Assembly: GCA_965369805.1 (NCBI GenBank)
Contig: CBDURG010000029.1
Coordinates: 1 to 17,696, forward strand
DNA: 17,696 nt
Direction of reading: 5' to 3'
From: JAGLRQ01 sp965369805
GTDB lineage: Bacteria > Auribacterota > UBA6266
Shown in pieces: positions 1 through 7,895 of the stretch. A program made the translations under genes and the position numbers. Position 1 is the stretch's first letter; each line of letters starts with the position of its first letter. Below the pieces are notes generated by a model. It did no database searches, was not told the DNA's origin, and saw nothing but the letters and a program-made list of their open reading frames with translations.

Positions 1-903
1 GCCAACTATTTCCCGCGTCATTTTCAATGCGTTAAGGATAGACACACCATTTTGTATCAATGTGCCAAGCGTTCTGGCAAATCTTGCTATTGCCACTTTG
101 CGGATTATTTTTCCAAAGACAGGCATTTTTAATTTAATCCGGTCAAGGGTTGTCTTGCCTTCGTCCTTTCTTATGTACTGCCGAAAAACAAAAACCGATA
201 AGACCGATATTGGCAAATAAATCCACCAATAAGTTCTCAAGAACCAGCTGCCGAAAATCAAGATTTGAGTAGGCAGAGGCAGAGTTCTGCCGATATCCTG
301 AAACATCATCACGAACCTTGGTATGACAAAGGCCATCAGGAACAATACCGTCGCCGCTCCTACCAGCGACATAACCGCGGGATAAACAAGAGCGGCTTTT
401 ATTTTACTTTTTAACGCCTGATCTTCTTCGATAAACTCTGATAAGCTCGCCAATACTATTTCAAGAATACCTCCTAACTCACCAGCCCTTATCATACTAA
501 CGTAAAGCTTGGAAAAGATCAGTGGATATTTGGCTATCGCGTCAGAAAAAGAGCTACCGCCCTGAACATCATTTTTTAAGGATTCAACAACAGCTTTTAA
601 TTTTTTGTTCTCGGTCTGCCTCACTAAAACACTTAAAGCCTTAACCAACGGCATCCCGCTATTGATGAGATTAGATAGCTGCATGGTAAAGACCGCGATA
701 TCTTTTATTCTAATTCTCTGAAATATCTGTATGGAAACTTCATTTAAATGTCCGCCGCCCTTTTTCTTCTGCTCAATTACTGATATCGGGAAACAACCCT
801 TTTTCTGAAGATTGTTAATAACAGACGCTTCGCTTTCGGCTTCCATAGAGCCGGTTATTATTTGTCCGCTTCTGTCTTTTATTTTATATGTGTATGCCGC
901 CAT
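1..903 (-). CDS. gspF: Type II secretion / type IV pilus inner-membrane platform protein, GspF/PilC family (3' end cut off)
   Basis: This is the inner-membrane platform protein on which the GspE/PilB ATPase acts to assemble pseudopili or pili. I translated it from the minus strand: the ATG at 901-903 opens 301 codons without a stop and the gene leaves the window at its left edge. Family members are about 400 residues, so roughly 100 C-terminal residues are missing. The N-terminus (MAAYTYKIKDRSGQIITGSM) is the usual GspF opening. A first cytoplasmic T2SSF domain follows, with the conserved pattern 'FTMQLSNLINSGMPLVKAL' and 'MIRAGELGG'. Next come a hydrophobic stretch (AALVYPAVMSLVGAATVLFL) and the start of the second repeat domain ('FARTLGTLIQNGVSILNAL'). 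A GAGG Shine-Dalgarno lies about 11 nt before the ATG. It starts 37 nt after the GspE stop, in the same operon. Type II secretion and type IV pilus cannot be told apart from this fragment. Confidence 0.93.
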   Translation of the reverse strand, partial: MAAYTYKIKDRSGQIITGSMEAESEASVINNLQKKGCFPISVIEQKKKGGGHLNEVSIQIFQRIRIKDIAVFTMQLSNLINSGMPLVKALSVLVRQTENKKLKAVVESLKNDVQGGSSFSDAIAKYPLIFSKLYVSMIRAGELGGILEIVLASLSEFIEEDQALKSKIKAALVYPAVMSLVGAATVLFLMAFVIPRFVMMFQDIGRTLPLPTQILIFGSWFLRTYWWIYLPISVLSVFVFRQYIRKDEGKTTLDRIKLKMPVFGKIIRKVAIARFARTLGTLIQNGVSILNALKMTREIVG

Positions 904-940
904 TTTAGCTAAAACCTCACAAGGATTGTGCTGACATTTT

Positions 941-2665
941 TCAAACTTCGGTTACCCGGAGTATTTCATCAACCGAAGTAACTCCAGCCAGAACCTTACT
1001 CCAGCCATACTCTCTCAGGGTCATCATACCCGAAGCAATGGCTTTTTGTTTAATTACATCCGTTGAAGTTCGCTCCAGGATTAATTTTCTTATTTCATCA
1101 TTGAGCAGAACTAATTCATATATACCTGTGCGCCCCTTATATCCGGTCTGCATACATTCTTCGCAGCCCCTTGCTTTATATAAGTTTATCTCACCGGCCT
1201 CTTTATTCTCAATCTCAATGGCTTTATTCAAACCAATTTCTTTGAGAAAACTTTCCTCCGGAGTGTAGGCTGTTTTACATTTAGGGCAGAGAACCCTGAC
1301 TAACCGCTGGGCTAACACCGCTTCTATAGATGATGAAACCAAAAAAGGTTCTATTCCCATGTCAACTAAACGGGTTACCGCTCCCGGCGCGTCATTGGTA
1401 TGAAGAGTGCTGAAAACTAAATGGCCGGTTAAGGATGCCCTGATAGCAATTTCAGCCGTTTCAAAATCCCGCATCTCCCCAACCATAATGACATCCGGAT
1501 CCATTCTCAGGATAGAACGCAATCCATTGGCAAAAGTTAAATCTATCTTTGGCCTGACCTGAATCTGGGTTACCCCTCTCAACTGGTATTCAATTGGGTC
1601 TTCGATAGTTATTATTTTTTTATCAGCGGAGTTAATCTTGTTTAATGAAGCATAGAGAGTGGTGGTTTTTCCGCTACCTGTTGGGCCTGTTACTAAAATA
1701 ATTCCGTGAGGTCTTTGTATCAAAGAGAGAATTCGCGCCAAATTATCATCTACTAAACCAAGCTGTTCCAGTCCCAGGACAATTGTATCCTTGGGCAATA
1801 TCCTTATGTTCATACTTTCACCAAAAAGAGTGGGAATAATAGCGACTCTCAAATCTATTTCTTGATTGGATAGATTAAGTTTTATCCGCCCGTCCTGAGG
1901 CAGCCGTTTTTCGGCAATATTTAAATCGGCCATAATTTTTATTCTGGAAACAATGGCTGATTGGAACCGCGCGATGGTATGGGGAGCGGTAATTTCATAA
2001 AGAACCCCGTCAATGCGGTATCTTATCCTTAGTTCATTCTCGAATGGTTCAAAATGAATATCTGTAGCCCGGTCATTATAGGCTTCCATAACAATTTGAT
2101 TTACGAATTTAATTACCGAGGCATCCTCTGCCATCTCGTCTACATCTTTTTCCGCGCTAATCTCTAACGATTCTAAATCGTTTTCGTCCTCGGCCGCCTC
2201 CACCATCTTTTCCATTGTCTCCGCGCCAACGCCATAGTACTTCCTGATAGCCTTGGTAATTTCCTCTTCGCTGCTGATAGCCACGTTCACTTTACATCCC
2301 AATAAAAGCCTGAGATCGTCTAAGGTATGAATATCCAAAGGGTCAAGCATAGCCACAGTCAAAGTATCGTTGGCCATCTTAACTGGAATAAGATTATAGC
2401 GGGAAGTAAACTTAACCGGAATTTTAGCTATCACCGCGCGGTCTATTTCAATGTCGGAGAGTTTAATGTAAGGCACATCTAATTGGCCCGCGACCGCTTT
2501 AAGGACATCCTCCTCTTTGCTAAAGCCGAGTTTTACTAAAACATGGCCTAAACGCTGGCCGGAACTTTTAAACCCATCCAAAGCTTTTTGTAACTGGTTC
2601 TCATCTATGATGCCGGCTTTAAGCAATATCTGCCCTAATCGCGTATTTCGCTTCATATATGGCAT
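941..2665 (-). CDS. gspE: Type II secretion / type IV pilus assembly ATPase, GspE/PilB family
   Basis: This is a hexameric cytoplasmic ATPase that powers pseudopilus or pilus assembly. Its 574 residues are full length for the family. Residues about 1-145 form an N-terminal MshEN/T2SSE_N domain (RLGQILLKAGII, then RLGHVLVKLGF). An acidic linker follows at about 150-180, then the ATPase core: Walker A GPTGSGKT at 327-334, Asp box IITIEDPIEY at 351-360, Walker B-type DVIMVGEMRD at 391-400, and His box STLHTNDAP at 419-427. The zinc-binding tetracysteine motif is complete (C460, C463, C501, C504). It begins 10 nt after the SurA-like gene and is followed by gspF, giving one minus-strand operon. 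An in-frame ATG three codons downstream (MKRNTRLGQ) is an equally plausible start. The tetracysteine motif argues for an assembly ATPase rather than a PilT-type retraction ATPase. Confidence 0.95.
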   Translation of the reverse strand: MPYMKRNTRLGQILLKAGIIDENQLQKALDGFKSSGQRLGHVLVKLGFSKEEDVLKAVAGQLDVPYIKLSDIEIDRAVIAKIPVKFTSRYNLIPVKMANDTLTVAMLDPLDIHTLDDLRLLLGCKVNVAISSEEEITKAIRKYYGVGAETMEKMVEAAEDENDLESLEISAEKDVDEMAEDASVIKFVNQIVMEAYNDRATDIHFEPFENELRIRYRIDGVLYEITAPHTIARFQSAIVSRIKIMADLNIAEKRLPQDGRIKLNLSNQEIDLRVAIIPTLFGESMNIRILPKDTIVLGLEQLGLVDDNLARILSLIQRPHGIILVTGPTGSGKTTTLYASLNKINSADKKIITIEDPIEYQLRGVTQIQVRPKIDLTFANGLRSILRMDPDVIMVGEMRDFETAEIAIRASLTGHLVFSTLHTNDAPGAVTRLVDMGIEPFLVSSSIEAVLAQRLVRVLCPKCKTAYTPEESFLKEIGLNKAIEIENKEAGEINLYKARGCEECMQTGYKGRTGIYELVLLNDEIRKLILERTSTDVIKQKAIASGMMTLREYGWSKVLAGVTSVDEILRVTEV

Positions 2666-2675
2666 CCCTTTTCCA

Positions 2676-3299
2676 TTACTTCAACACGGGTTTTGAAGCT
2701 GTTTCTAAAAGTTCTTTGTGTATCACTAACTTACTTTTATCTCTTAACTCCTCTACAAAAGCATCACTTACTTCCTTGTTTTTTTCGGTAATTAACTTCC
2801 TTTCGATTAAACCTTTTACTGTTGAATAATCCTTTTGTTTCTCGGAGTTTTCCCCTCCATTTTCTTGAAATTCAGCTTTGTGGGATTCGTAATACTGCTT
2901 CATCTCTTCTTCAGAAACACTCACTTTTTCTTTAACTTCTTTAATAAGTATCGCGTTAATAAGAATTTGTTCTGTCATATCCGCTATTTTCTTTTGTGTC
3001 TCTTCGTTTTGATCCAGTTTTCTTTCAAGAGCCTCACGGTATAGTAATTTTCGATTAATAACATCGTCAAGAAATCTTTCCTTATCATTCCTGACGACAC
3101 TTTGATATCGCGGCGGCACACTCTCTATTAATTCATTAAATTCATCAAGTGTAATCTTCTCTTTTCCTATTACAGCCAGAACTTTTTTGTCTGACGGTTT
3201 TTCTTTTTCAGATTTTTTCCGCGCAGCGTCCGCCACTATAGGATAGAGACAAAAAACAATAACAGCAAAACATAACACAAGATGCTTTAAAATTTTCAC
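2676..3299 (-). CDS. Exported SurA_N-type chaperone lacking a parvulin domain
   Basis: This 207-residue protein has a signal peptide (residues 1-25, hydrophobic LVLCFAVIVFCLYPIV, likely cleavage after ADA). It should act in the periplasm. The body follows the SurA/PrsA N-terminal chaperone fold: 'VLAVIGKEKITLDEFNELI', then 'FLDDVINRKLLYREALERK' and 'VSEEEMKQYYESHKAEF', and finally the C-terminal helix 'YSTVKGLIERKL'. In classical members a parvulin prolyl-isomerase domain of about 90 residues sits between the EF and Y segments. Here only about 13 low-complexity residues (145-157) join them, so isomerase activity is unlikely and a holdase role is inferred. The start codon is GTG with a well-placed GGAG six nt upstream. 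An overlapping ATG in another frame is followed at once by TGA. It is the first gene of the segment that continues into gspE. Confidence 0.8.
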   Translation of the reverse strand: MKILKHLVLCFAVIVFCLYPIVADAARKKSEKEKPSDKKVLAVIGKEKITLDEFNELIESVPPRYQSVVRNDKERFLDDVINRKLLYREALERKLDQNEETQKKIADMTEQILINAILIKEVKEKVSVSEEEMKQYYESHKAEFQENGGENSEKQKDYSTVKGLIERKLITEKNKEVSDAFVEELRDKSKLVIHKELLETASKPVLK

Positions 3300-3399
3300 A
3301 TTCTTCTCCTTTTTCTAATAACTACAAAAAGCACTCCACAATATCTTCTCAGCTTAATAAAAATAAGGAAAGAAATCAATAAAAATTCAAATGGATTTA

Positions 3400-3436
3400 C
3401 GAAACCCGTTCCACCCCCGGGGTGGAACGGGTTTCG
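3400..3436 (-). terminator. Perfect 18-bp inverted repeat, candidate terminator of the V-ATPase operon
   Basis: Arms 3400-3417 and 3419-3436 are exact reverse complements (left arm CGAAACCCGTTCCACCCC) around a single central base. The structure begins 19 nt beyond the atpK stop codon. On the minus strand the hairpin is followed by a T-rich but interrupted stretch (a run of five T about 14 nt on) rather than an immediate U-tract, so it may be a weak intrinsic terminator, an mRNA 3'-end stabiliser, or a copy of a dispersed palindromic repeat. The sequence between the atpK stop and the hairpin (CCTGTTTCACCCC) partly echoes the hairpin arm (CCCGTTCCACCCC). Confidence 0.6.
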
Positions 3437-3455
3437 GGGTGAAACAGGTTGCTTC

Positions 3456-3905
3456 TTACGCGAACGCGGACAACAATATAAATGCCATTACAAACAGGGC
3501 AACGGTTTCAATAATTCCAAGAACCAGCAGATAATTTGTAAATCCTTTGCCTGTTTCAGCAAGAGCATCCGCGGCGGCCGCTCCGGCTTTTCCCTGCATC
3601 CAGGCGCTCATACCCATAGCTATTCCGCCAAAAATTCCGGCCCACCAAAGATATGTTCCCGCGTCAGCTCTTCCTTTAATAGTAAGCATAACGATCAGGC
3701 CGTAAATCGTCTGCGAGAGAGGAGCGCCCGCAAAAACCGTAAGCTGAAACGGGGCCGCTTTACTCTGCGCGTAGCATTTTTTCCATGCCCCGATAGCGGC
3801 CATCCCGGCCGCGCCTGTTCCTAACGCCGATCCTGTAGCCGCAAGCGCGAGAGCCGCCATATACCCCAAATCCTGAAATTGTGTTAGAACACTTTCTGCT
3901 TCCAT
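3456..3905 (-). CDS. atpK: V-type ATPase subunit K (membrane rotor c-ring, NtpK type)
   Basis: This is the proteolipid subunit of the rotor ring that carries ions through the membrane. The 149 residues form a duplicated hairpin with four membrane helices (about 12-40, 52-77, 84-112, 122-148), as in the 16-kDa NtpK type. Only the second hairpin has the ion-binding carboxylate, E133 in GIIETVALF. Aligned by eye to Enterococcus hirae NtpK as I remember it, the other sodium ligands are also present: S64 for Thr64, Q65 for Gln65 and Q104 (MQGKAG) for Gln110. This points to Na+ rather than H+ transport, by inference. Its ATG overlaps the atpI stop by one base (TAATG), suggesting translational coupling. 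It is the last gene of the operon. Confidence 0.95.
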   Translation of the reverse strand: MEAESVLTQFQDLGYMAALALAATGSALGTGAAGMAAIGAWKKCYAQSKAAPFQLTVFAGAPLSQTIYGLIVMLTIKGRADAGTYLWWAGIFGGIAMGMSAWMQGKAGAAAADALAETGKGFTNYLLVLGIIETVALFVMAFILLSAFA

Positions 3906-5704
3906 TATTGCTCTCCTTCCGCTCCATAAGCAGTATTGCTTAAACTTGTTTTTTTACCCTTAAAAGGATTATATTCTACTCCCGACCAATCTAAACCCAT
4001 ATGGCTGGAAAATTCAAGAACATTTAATCGAACACCATGTACCAGAATTGCCAGAGCGCCAAGGGTTATATTTAAACCATGCCCTATTAACAGAATAATT
4101 GCGGTAATCGGAACTATCAGTATATTGGAATACCCTACTTGCGCCGCCATCTTATTAAACGCGTCCGCGACCGCTACAGATGCCGTCCCCACGGCAAATA
4201 ACCTTATATAGGACACAATATCCGTGAAACTGCCTAATACACTAAAAAAATGTGTGACAAGGCGGAGAAACAACCCTTTTAAAAAATACCTGGGATGAAT
4301 TGTAAATACCAATACAAATACTAAACCAACCCCGAGAAACCACAAAGCATAAAAAGGCATTTTAGTACCTGCTATAAGCGTTCGCGCCAGGAAAAACATC
4401 CCCCATAAAATACCGATCCATCCTACTTCCGAAAAGGCTAAAACGGATGGCGCTTTTTTTACAGCTCTCCATACATGTGCTATCGATAAATGAAAAGCGC
4501 CTATAAATAGACAAAGCACTTGAATATTCACACCTTTCACGAGCCACGGCATCATAGGCTTAACCGCCTGAGGAAGCCATTCTTTGCCAAAAATGGTTCC
4601 GGTTAAAAGCCCCCAGATTACTGTCATCATACCAAGCGTGTACATAAGGAAAAAGGGGCTTTTATCTTTCATTGCCTTGCCAAACTTGAATTGCGCGAAA
4701 GCAGTCGCGATAAAGATCAAAGCACCGTAACCCGCGTCACCAATAAGCATTCCGAAGAAAATTGAAAAGAAAAGCAAAAACACGGTACTTATATCAACTT
4801 CCCTATAACCCGGGATAGTGTTTATGATATTAAAAACCGGTTTTATCAGATTTACCCATTTTGGATTGGTTATAAGCGTGGGAGGAAGATCTTTCTCCTC
4901 GGGGTCTTCCACAATAAGGGCCCACTTAAATTTTTTAGAAGACTCTTCAATCGCCGAAATTTTCGGGACAGGGCAATATCCTGTCAAATAAGAAAGTTTG
5001 CCGGAGCTGCCCATCCCAACACGCGCTTTTTCAAATTCCAGTTCTTTTTCAAGATGCTGTCTGGTTTCTTCAAGCGCGTTTCTGAAGTGAACAAAATCTT
5101 TTAACTGTTCATCTATCAATTTTATTTGTTCTTCGTTTTCCTTCCGCTCTCTAACAAGATCGGAAAATCTTTTTTCCGGAAGAACAAGGGTTTTAAAAGA
5201 AAACTCCATCTCTTTACCAGAAACAATCGCGCAGCGGACAATTCCGCCCTTCCTGGAAACTATCTGAACAATCGCGTCCCCGGGAATATCTTTAAGTTCC
5301 TTGACAGGTACTTCACAAAGGTAAACCTGAATACCTTTCACGCTTAAATGCCTGATAAGAGAAACATCAAAATCCCCCCAGGCTGCCCACCAGTCGATTT
5401 CTCCCTGGCATTTTCTTCGGCGTTCCATCAACTTGCCGCGGTAATCCCTTAAATCAAGGACCGTATCCGCGACTTTGCCCCAATTCTCAACTTGCCTGGA
5501 CACAAGGCTTTCAGCTCCTAACGGGATAATTTCCAGCGCTCTTGAAATCATGTGAATATCTTCATGCACCTCATTGATGGACTGTCCTGCGGGATTACTC
5601 AGATGTTCAACATGAACCAACCCGAGAGAAGAAAGCTGAGTTAATGCTTCTTCCTTGTCCTTGTCCTGAACAATAATAGTAATTTTTTTCATCTGAACAA
5701 TCAT
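3905..5704 (-). CDS. atpI: V-type ATPase subunit I (membrane stator a-subunit)
   Basis: This stator subunit forms the ion half-channels against the K ring and holds the peripheral stalk. The 599 residues match the usual bacterial length. The N-terminal cytoplasmic half (1-290) is coiled-coil-rich (about 180-228), with the family opening 'MKKITIIVQDKDKEEALTQLSSLGLVHVEH'. The C-terminal half has about seven or eight membrane helices (from about 305), including 'FFGMLIGDAGYGALIF'. The conserved motif SYIRLFAVG at 498-506 contains the essential arginine R501. The helix GHGLNITLGALAILVHGVRL and the ending LEFSSHMG are also typical. An in-frame ATG four codons in (MKKITIIV) is an alternative start. 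It lies 9 nt after atpD and overlaps atpK by one base. Confidence 0.96.
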   Translation of the reverse strand: MIVQMKKITIIVQDKDKEEALTQLSSLGLVHVEHLSNPAGQSINEVHEDIHMISRALEIIPLGAESLVSRQVENWGKVADTVLDLRDYRGKLMERRRKCQGEIDWWAAWGDFDVSLIRHLSVKGIQVYLCEVPVKELKDIPGDAIVQIVSRKGGIVRCAIVSGKEMEFSFKTLVLPEKRFSDLVRERKENEEQIKLIDEQLKDFVHFRNALEETRQHLEKELEFEKARVGMGSSGKLSYLTGYCPVPKISAIEESSKKFKWALIVEDPEEKDLPPTLITNPKWVNLIKPVFNIINTIPGYREVDISTVFLLFFSIFFGMLIGDAGYGALIFIATAFAQFKFGKAMKDKSPFFLMYTLGMMTVIWGLLTGTIFGKEWLPQAVKPMMPWLVKGVNIQVLCLFIGAFHLSIAHVWRAVKKAPSVLAFSEVGWIGILWGMFFLARTLIAGTKMPFYALWFLGVGLVFVLVFTIHPRYFLKGLFLRLVTHFFSVLGSFTDIVSYIRLFAVGTASVAVADAFNKMAAQVGYSNILIVPITAIILLIGHGLNITLGALAILVHGVRLNVLEFSSHMGLDWSGVEYNPFKGKKTSLSNTAYGAEGEQ

Positions 5705-5713
5705 AAACGCGAC

Positions 5714-6325
5714 CTAAGTTTTTAAAAGGGCTTCTATCTTTTTCTTTGCTATCTTGCTTCTTCCGACGGCATTCGTATACTGGTCACCCAGATAAATTTG
5801 GATAACCCTTATATTTTCTTTGCTTTCGGGAATCTTAACCTTTTCAAAAAGATTTACCCGCTGCATGGTAACTTTAAGTTCTTTATTAAGAATATTATAT
5901 TCTTCCCGAGTGATATCAACCTCCGCGATAAGCTCTGAAAGTCTGCGTATTTCATCAACAGCAGTGTCAACCCATAAGGGCATACTGAAAAAATCATAGT
6001 CAACCTCCGCGAAATCAGCCCTTTTAAAAACGGGAATGTTAACGCCCGCGATATTTGTGGTAGATGTCACAACATCTTTTGGTTTCACCCAGGGAGTAAG
6101 ATCTATTTTCGGTTCAGCCAATACGCCAATCCAGCTAACCATGTCCTCCTTGATCTGTTCCACTTCTTCTTTGAGCTTTTTTAACCTGGCCTCTGTCTTT
6201 TGAACTTCAAGCTGAAGCTGCTGCTGTTTTAACTGAAGAATTGGAAGATAACGCTGGAACTGCATCATCGAATCACGCTGTTTTTTTAACTCTCCCTTTG
6301 TAAACTTTATTTTTTTTCTTGCCAT
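5714..6325 (-). CDS. atpD: V-type ATPase subunit D (central rotor stalk)
   Basis: Subunit D is the long helical-hairpin shaft that couples ATP hydrolysis in the A3B3 head to rotation of the K ring. The 203 residues match the family. The N-terminal helix (FTKGELKKQRDSMMQFQRYLPILQLKQQQL, about 8-60) and the C-terminal helix (about 120-170) frame a short middle domain. The C-terminus ends in the basic 'NAVGRSKIAKKKIEALL'. It is separated from atpB by 140 bp of repeat-like sequence and followed after 9 nt by atpI. No separate subunit F, which normally caps D, is encoded nearby. Confidence 0.93.
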   Translation of the reverse strand: MARKKIKFTKGELKKQRDSMMQFQRYLPILQLKQQQLQLEVQKTEARLKKLKEEVEQIKEDMVSWIGVLAEPKIDLTPWVKPKDVVTSTTNIAGVNIPVFKRADFAEVDYDFFSMPLWVDTAVDEIRRLSELIAEVDITREEYNILNKELKVTMQRVNLFEKVKIPESKENIRVIQIYLGDQYTNAVGRSKIAKKKIEALLKT

Positions 6326-6465
6326 TGTTCAGTCTTTAGTATCAGGTATATAGTGAATAGTTTTACTGATCCACCATTCACTGCTTTTATCTGTGTTAAT
6401 CAGTATTCGTCTATGGTTCAAGCTTTTTTAAAATTTTTTCTTCGTGCTCTTCGTGACCTTCGTGG
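6326..6465. repeat. Intra-operon spacer made of two dispersed-repeat words
   Basis: The 140-bp gap between atpB and atpD has no ORF. Two degenerate repeat words are visible. At 6440-6466 three perfectly spaced 9-bp units read CTTCGTGCT, CTTCGTGAC, CTTCGTGGT on the plus strand. At 6385-6419 lies a word built from ATCTGTGTTAATCAGT followed by ATTCGTCTATGGTT. From general knowledge, closely similar words (AACCACGAAGG-CACGAAG and AACCACAGA-GAACACAGA types) recur in intergenic DNA of many unrelated bacteria; I cannot confirm copies elsewhere in this genome. The left part also has a short inverted repeat, TAGTGAATAG near 6351 and CCATTCACT near 6373. The atpB stop codon lies at the edge of the 9-bp repeat. 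Confidence 0.65.
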
Positions 6466-7893
6466 TTAACTCTTTCTTCTTTTCTTCTCCGCTTCCCCAC
6501 TGTCTTCAGAATTATCTTCTGAAACAGCAAGGTCTTCTACCGTAGCAGGGCCTTCTTCTATTTCTTCTTCTCGTTCCTCTTTTATTTCCTGTCCCTCTTT
6601 TTTCTTCGGCCAGAATTTTTCAATCATTTCTGTTTTTATCCCTGTTTCCTCCGGCGCGAAACATTCAGCCATTATTTCCCATCCGAGATCAAGCGCTTTT
6701 TCAAGAGGCATATTAACTTTCAGCGACATCATCCGCTCTTCAAACATTTCTCCGTATTTGAGAAGCTTTTTATCCCACCCGGTTGTTTCAAAACCCATAG
6801 CCAGCTTTTCTTTCGCGCCATTAAAATCCGCATAAAGCTGGATCATTGTGTCCATTACCGTCCTATGATCTTCTCTTGTTTTCGCGTTCACCTGCTGTTT
6901 TAAGCGGCTTAAAGAACCAAACGGCTCGATTCTCCCGTTTCTAAGATACAACTGCCCTTCTGTAATGTATCCCGTATTGTCAGGAACCGGATGGGTTACA
7001 TCATCTCCTGGCATTGTTGTTACCGCGAGAATAGTAATAGACCCGGCATCGCTAAAGTTAACCGCCTTTTCATAGCGGGCGGCAAGCTGGCTGTAAAGAT
7101 CCCCGGGGTACCCGCGGTTGGAAGGTATCTGTTCCATTGTTATGGCTATTTCTTTTAGTGAATCGGCAAAGTTTGTCATATCGCTTAAGAGAACAAGAAC
7201 ATCTTTTCCGTTAATCGCGAGCTGCTCTGCCACAGTAAGACACATATCAGGAACCATAACACACTCAACCGTAGGATCAGAGGCTGTATGAACAAAAAAG
7301 ATCGAGTTGGAAAGGGCTCCGTGTTCCTCAAGCGTATCTCTGAAAAAAAGAAAATCATCATATTTAAGGCCAAGGCCGCCAAGTATTATCACATCCACTT
7401 CCGCCTGCATTGCAATTCTGGCAAGAACTTCATTGTAGGGCTCTCCCGCGACGGAAAAGATAGGAAGCTTCTGGGAGATAACAAGTGAATTAAAAACATC
7501 TATCATTGGAATCCCGGTTCTTACCATTCTTTTTGGGATAATCCTTTTAGCGGGATTTACCGACGGGCCGCCTATTTCAATTAAATTTTCAGCAAGCGAA
7601 GGCCCGTTGTCTCTCGGCATACCGCTTCCATTAAAAATTCTTCCCAGAAGATTGTCTGAGAAAGAAACCCGCATTCTGTGCCCCAAAAACCTTATTTTAT
7701 CCCCTGTTGAAACGCCCCGGCTGCCGGCAAACATCTGCAGATAAACTTTATTTTCATCAAGACGTATAACCTGGGCCAAGGATTTCCCTCTTGAGGTTGT
7801 TACCTCTGCAAGCTCCTGGTTGCCTATGCCCTCGGCTTCAACTGTTATAACATCTCCTACAATCTGTAATATTTTACTGTAAACCTTTTGCAT
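6466..7893 (-). CDS. atpB: V-type ATPase subunit B (non-catalytic head subunit)
   Basis: Subunit B alternates with A in the A3B3 head and makes the non-catalytic nucleotide-binding interface. The 475 residues are about 45 longer than I expect for close relatives. The core is clear: 'TSRGKSLAQVI', 'GRIFNGSGMPRDNGP', 'RTGIPMIDVFNSLVISQKLPIF'. The degenerate P-loop SVAGEPYNEVLARI replaces a Walker A, as is usual in B, and 'IPSNRGYPGDLYSQLAARYEKA' and 'GSITILAVTTMPGDDVTHPVPD' follow. The usual end is near 'MIEKFWPKKK'. From residue 430 on there is a highly charged tail (KKKEGQEIKEEREEEIEEG..., ending EAEKKRRKS). The stop codon coincides with the edge of a 9-bp intergenic repeat. It starts 2 nt after the atpA stop. 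Confidence 0.95.
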   Translation of the reverse strand: MQKVYSKILQIVGDVITVEAEGIGNQELAEVTTSRGKSLAQVIRLDENKVYLQMFAGSRGVSTGDKIRFLGHRMRVSFSDNLLGRIFNGSGMPRDNGPSLAENLIEIGGPSVNPAKRIIPKRMVRTGIPMIDVFNSLVISQKLPIFSVAGEPYNEVLARIAMQAEVDVIILGGLGLKYDDFLFFRDTLEEHGALSNSIFFVHTASDPTVECVMVPDMCLTVAEQLAINGKDVLVLLSDMTNFADSLKEIAITMEQIPSNRGYPGDLYSQLAARYEKAVNFSDAGSITILAVTTMPGDDVTHPVPDNTGYITEGQLYLRNGRIEPFGSLSRLKQQVNAKTREDHRTVMDTMIQLYADFNGAKEKLAMGFETTGWDKKLLKYGEMFEERMMSLKVNMPLEKALDLGWEIMAECFAPEETGIKTEMIEKFWPKKKEGQEIKEEREEEIEEGPATVEDLAVSEDNSEDSGEAEKKRRKS

Positions 7894-7895
7894 AA

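Noticed and set aside
6326..6465. A missing small V-ATPase subunit (F or G) in the atpB-atpD gap
   Set aside because: No ORF of adequate length exists in either strand of the 140 bp, and the sequence is repeat-derived.
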